A stretch of DNA of 13,806 bases, from assembly GCA_044354975.1 (NCBI GenBank), contig JBIKZA010000063.1:1-13806 (forward strand), given 5' to 3'. The stretch comes from CAIZGX01 sp044354975. GTDB lineage: Bacteria > Bacteroidota > Bacteroidia > Flavobacteriales_D > Sanyastnellaceae. Under the pieces are notes generated by a model. It was given only the letters and a program-made list of their open reading frames with translations. It was not told the origin of the DNA and did not search any database. Shown piece by piece: positions 13,401 to 13,806 of this stretch. The position numbers were made by a program, and so were the translations under genes. Position 1 is the first letter of the stretch. Every line of letters starts with the position of its first letter.

Positions 13401-13806
13401 TTAGTGCGAATTTAATATAAAATCATTTGCCAATTGCAATGCCGCAGGCAATCCTGCTTCATCGCTTCCTCCTGCGGTTGCGAAGAACGGCTGTCCGCCC
13501 CCACCTCCTTTAATAGCTTTCGCCCATTCACGAACCAACTGTCCAGCATTCCATTTCTTGTCGTTCACCAAGGAATCGCTTAAAGCCAATGAAATGGTTG
13601 GCTTCCCGCCAGTGACATTCGCCAATAAAATAAAGGCATTCGGAATTTCTGATTTCAATTGGAAACAAATATCCTTAATAGCATTCGCATCTAAATCTAC
13701 TTGATCAATTAAGACATTCAAACCATTTTTCTCGGTAAATTTTTCCTTCAACACCGATTTCATTTGCATCGCCTTTTCGTGCTTCAAGGCATCTAATTCT
13801 TTTTCA
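13401..13806 (-). CDS. alaS: Alanyl-tRNA synthetase, C-terminal part (5' truncated by window edge)
   Basis: Only the last ~135 residues are inside the window; the frame is open to the right edge (EKELDALKHEKAMQMKSVL...). The segment covers the end of the linker helix and the DHHA1/C-Ala domain, which binds the elbow of tRNA-Ala. Diagnostic features are ILLANVTGGKPTISLALSD and the glycine-rich signature GGGGGQPFFATAGG followed by LPAALQLANDFIL, the usual AlaRS ending. The catalytic and editing domains lie outside. The lipoprotein gene follows after 18 nt on the same strand. Confidence 0.95.
   Translation of the reverse strand, partial: EKELDALKHEKAMQMKSVLKEKFTEKNGLNVLIDQVDLDANAIKDICFQLKSEIPNAFILLANVTGGKPTISLALSDSLVNDKKWNAGQLVREWAKAIKGGGGGQPFFATAGGSDEAGLPAALQLANDFILNSH
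13407..13414 (-). promoter_or_regulatory. Possible weak promoter of the lipoprotein gene (TAAATTCG)
   Basis: On the minus strand TAAATTCG differs from TAnnTTTG at one position (C for T) and lies 24 nt before the lipoprotein start, overlapping the last codons of alaS. No clear -33 TTG was identified. Read-through from alaS is the alternative. Confidence 0.25.

Overview
The window looks like chromosomal DNA from a member of the Bacteroidota, most likely Flavobacteriales (Crocinitomicaceae or Cryomorphaceae-like; the family is a guess). The grounds are a type IX secretion (T9SS) sorting domain on an M43 metalloprotease, a TonB-dependent receptor with an N-terminal carboxypeptidase-regulatory-like domain, a lipoprotein starting CGKYEDGPG, no Shine-Dalgarno motifs at the starts, and repeated exact matches to the Bacteroidota -7 promoter element TAnnTTTG.

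Layout from left to right: a 34-bp tandem array and repeat core (1-182), then a small four-helix-bundle gene (301-657) and a second repeat module (671-850). Next come accB and accC (acetyl-CoA carboxylase subunits). They converge on lepA (EF-4, minus strand) at a shared hairpin. A divergent promoter region separates lepA from the secreted M43 protease. It is followed by dxs (first step of the MEP isoprenoid pathway) with an alpha/beta hydrolase overlapping it by 4 bp. Repeat module 3 precedes a TonB-dependent receptor. Repeat module 4, which includes a 12-bp x 7 array, precedes tdk (thymidine kinase). A strong bidirectional terminator separates tdk from a minus-strand lipoprotein and the 3' end of alaS, which runs off the right edge.

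Most genes are housekeeping and ordinary. The unusual part is non-coding. Four related modules, built from 11-12 bp words of the type AAGATnC..., share one plan: a left arm reading AAGAT, a small core hairpin (ACC-GAA-GGT or TGCC-GRA-GGCA), and a right arm reading ATCTT. Modules 2-4 are long imperfect palindromes, and the core hairpin shows a compensatory base-pair change. Two modules bracket the four-helix-bundle gene as 37/38-identical direct repeats. The right arms of modules 3 and 4 run to within about 15 bp of the -7 boxes of the next genes.

Second pattern: at four genes (M43 protease, dxs, TonB receptor, tdk) an exact TAnnTTTG box ends only 4-6 nt before the ATG, which predicts leaderless or nearly leaderless mRNAs. 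accB and lepA have the same box further upstream, with short leaders.

No tRNA, rRNA, CRISPR array, transposase or phage gene was found.
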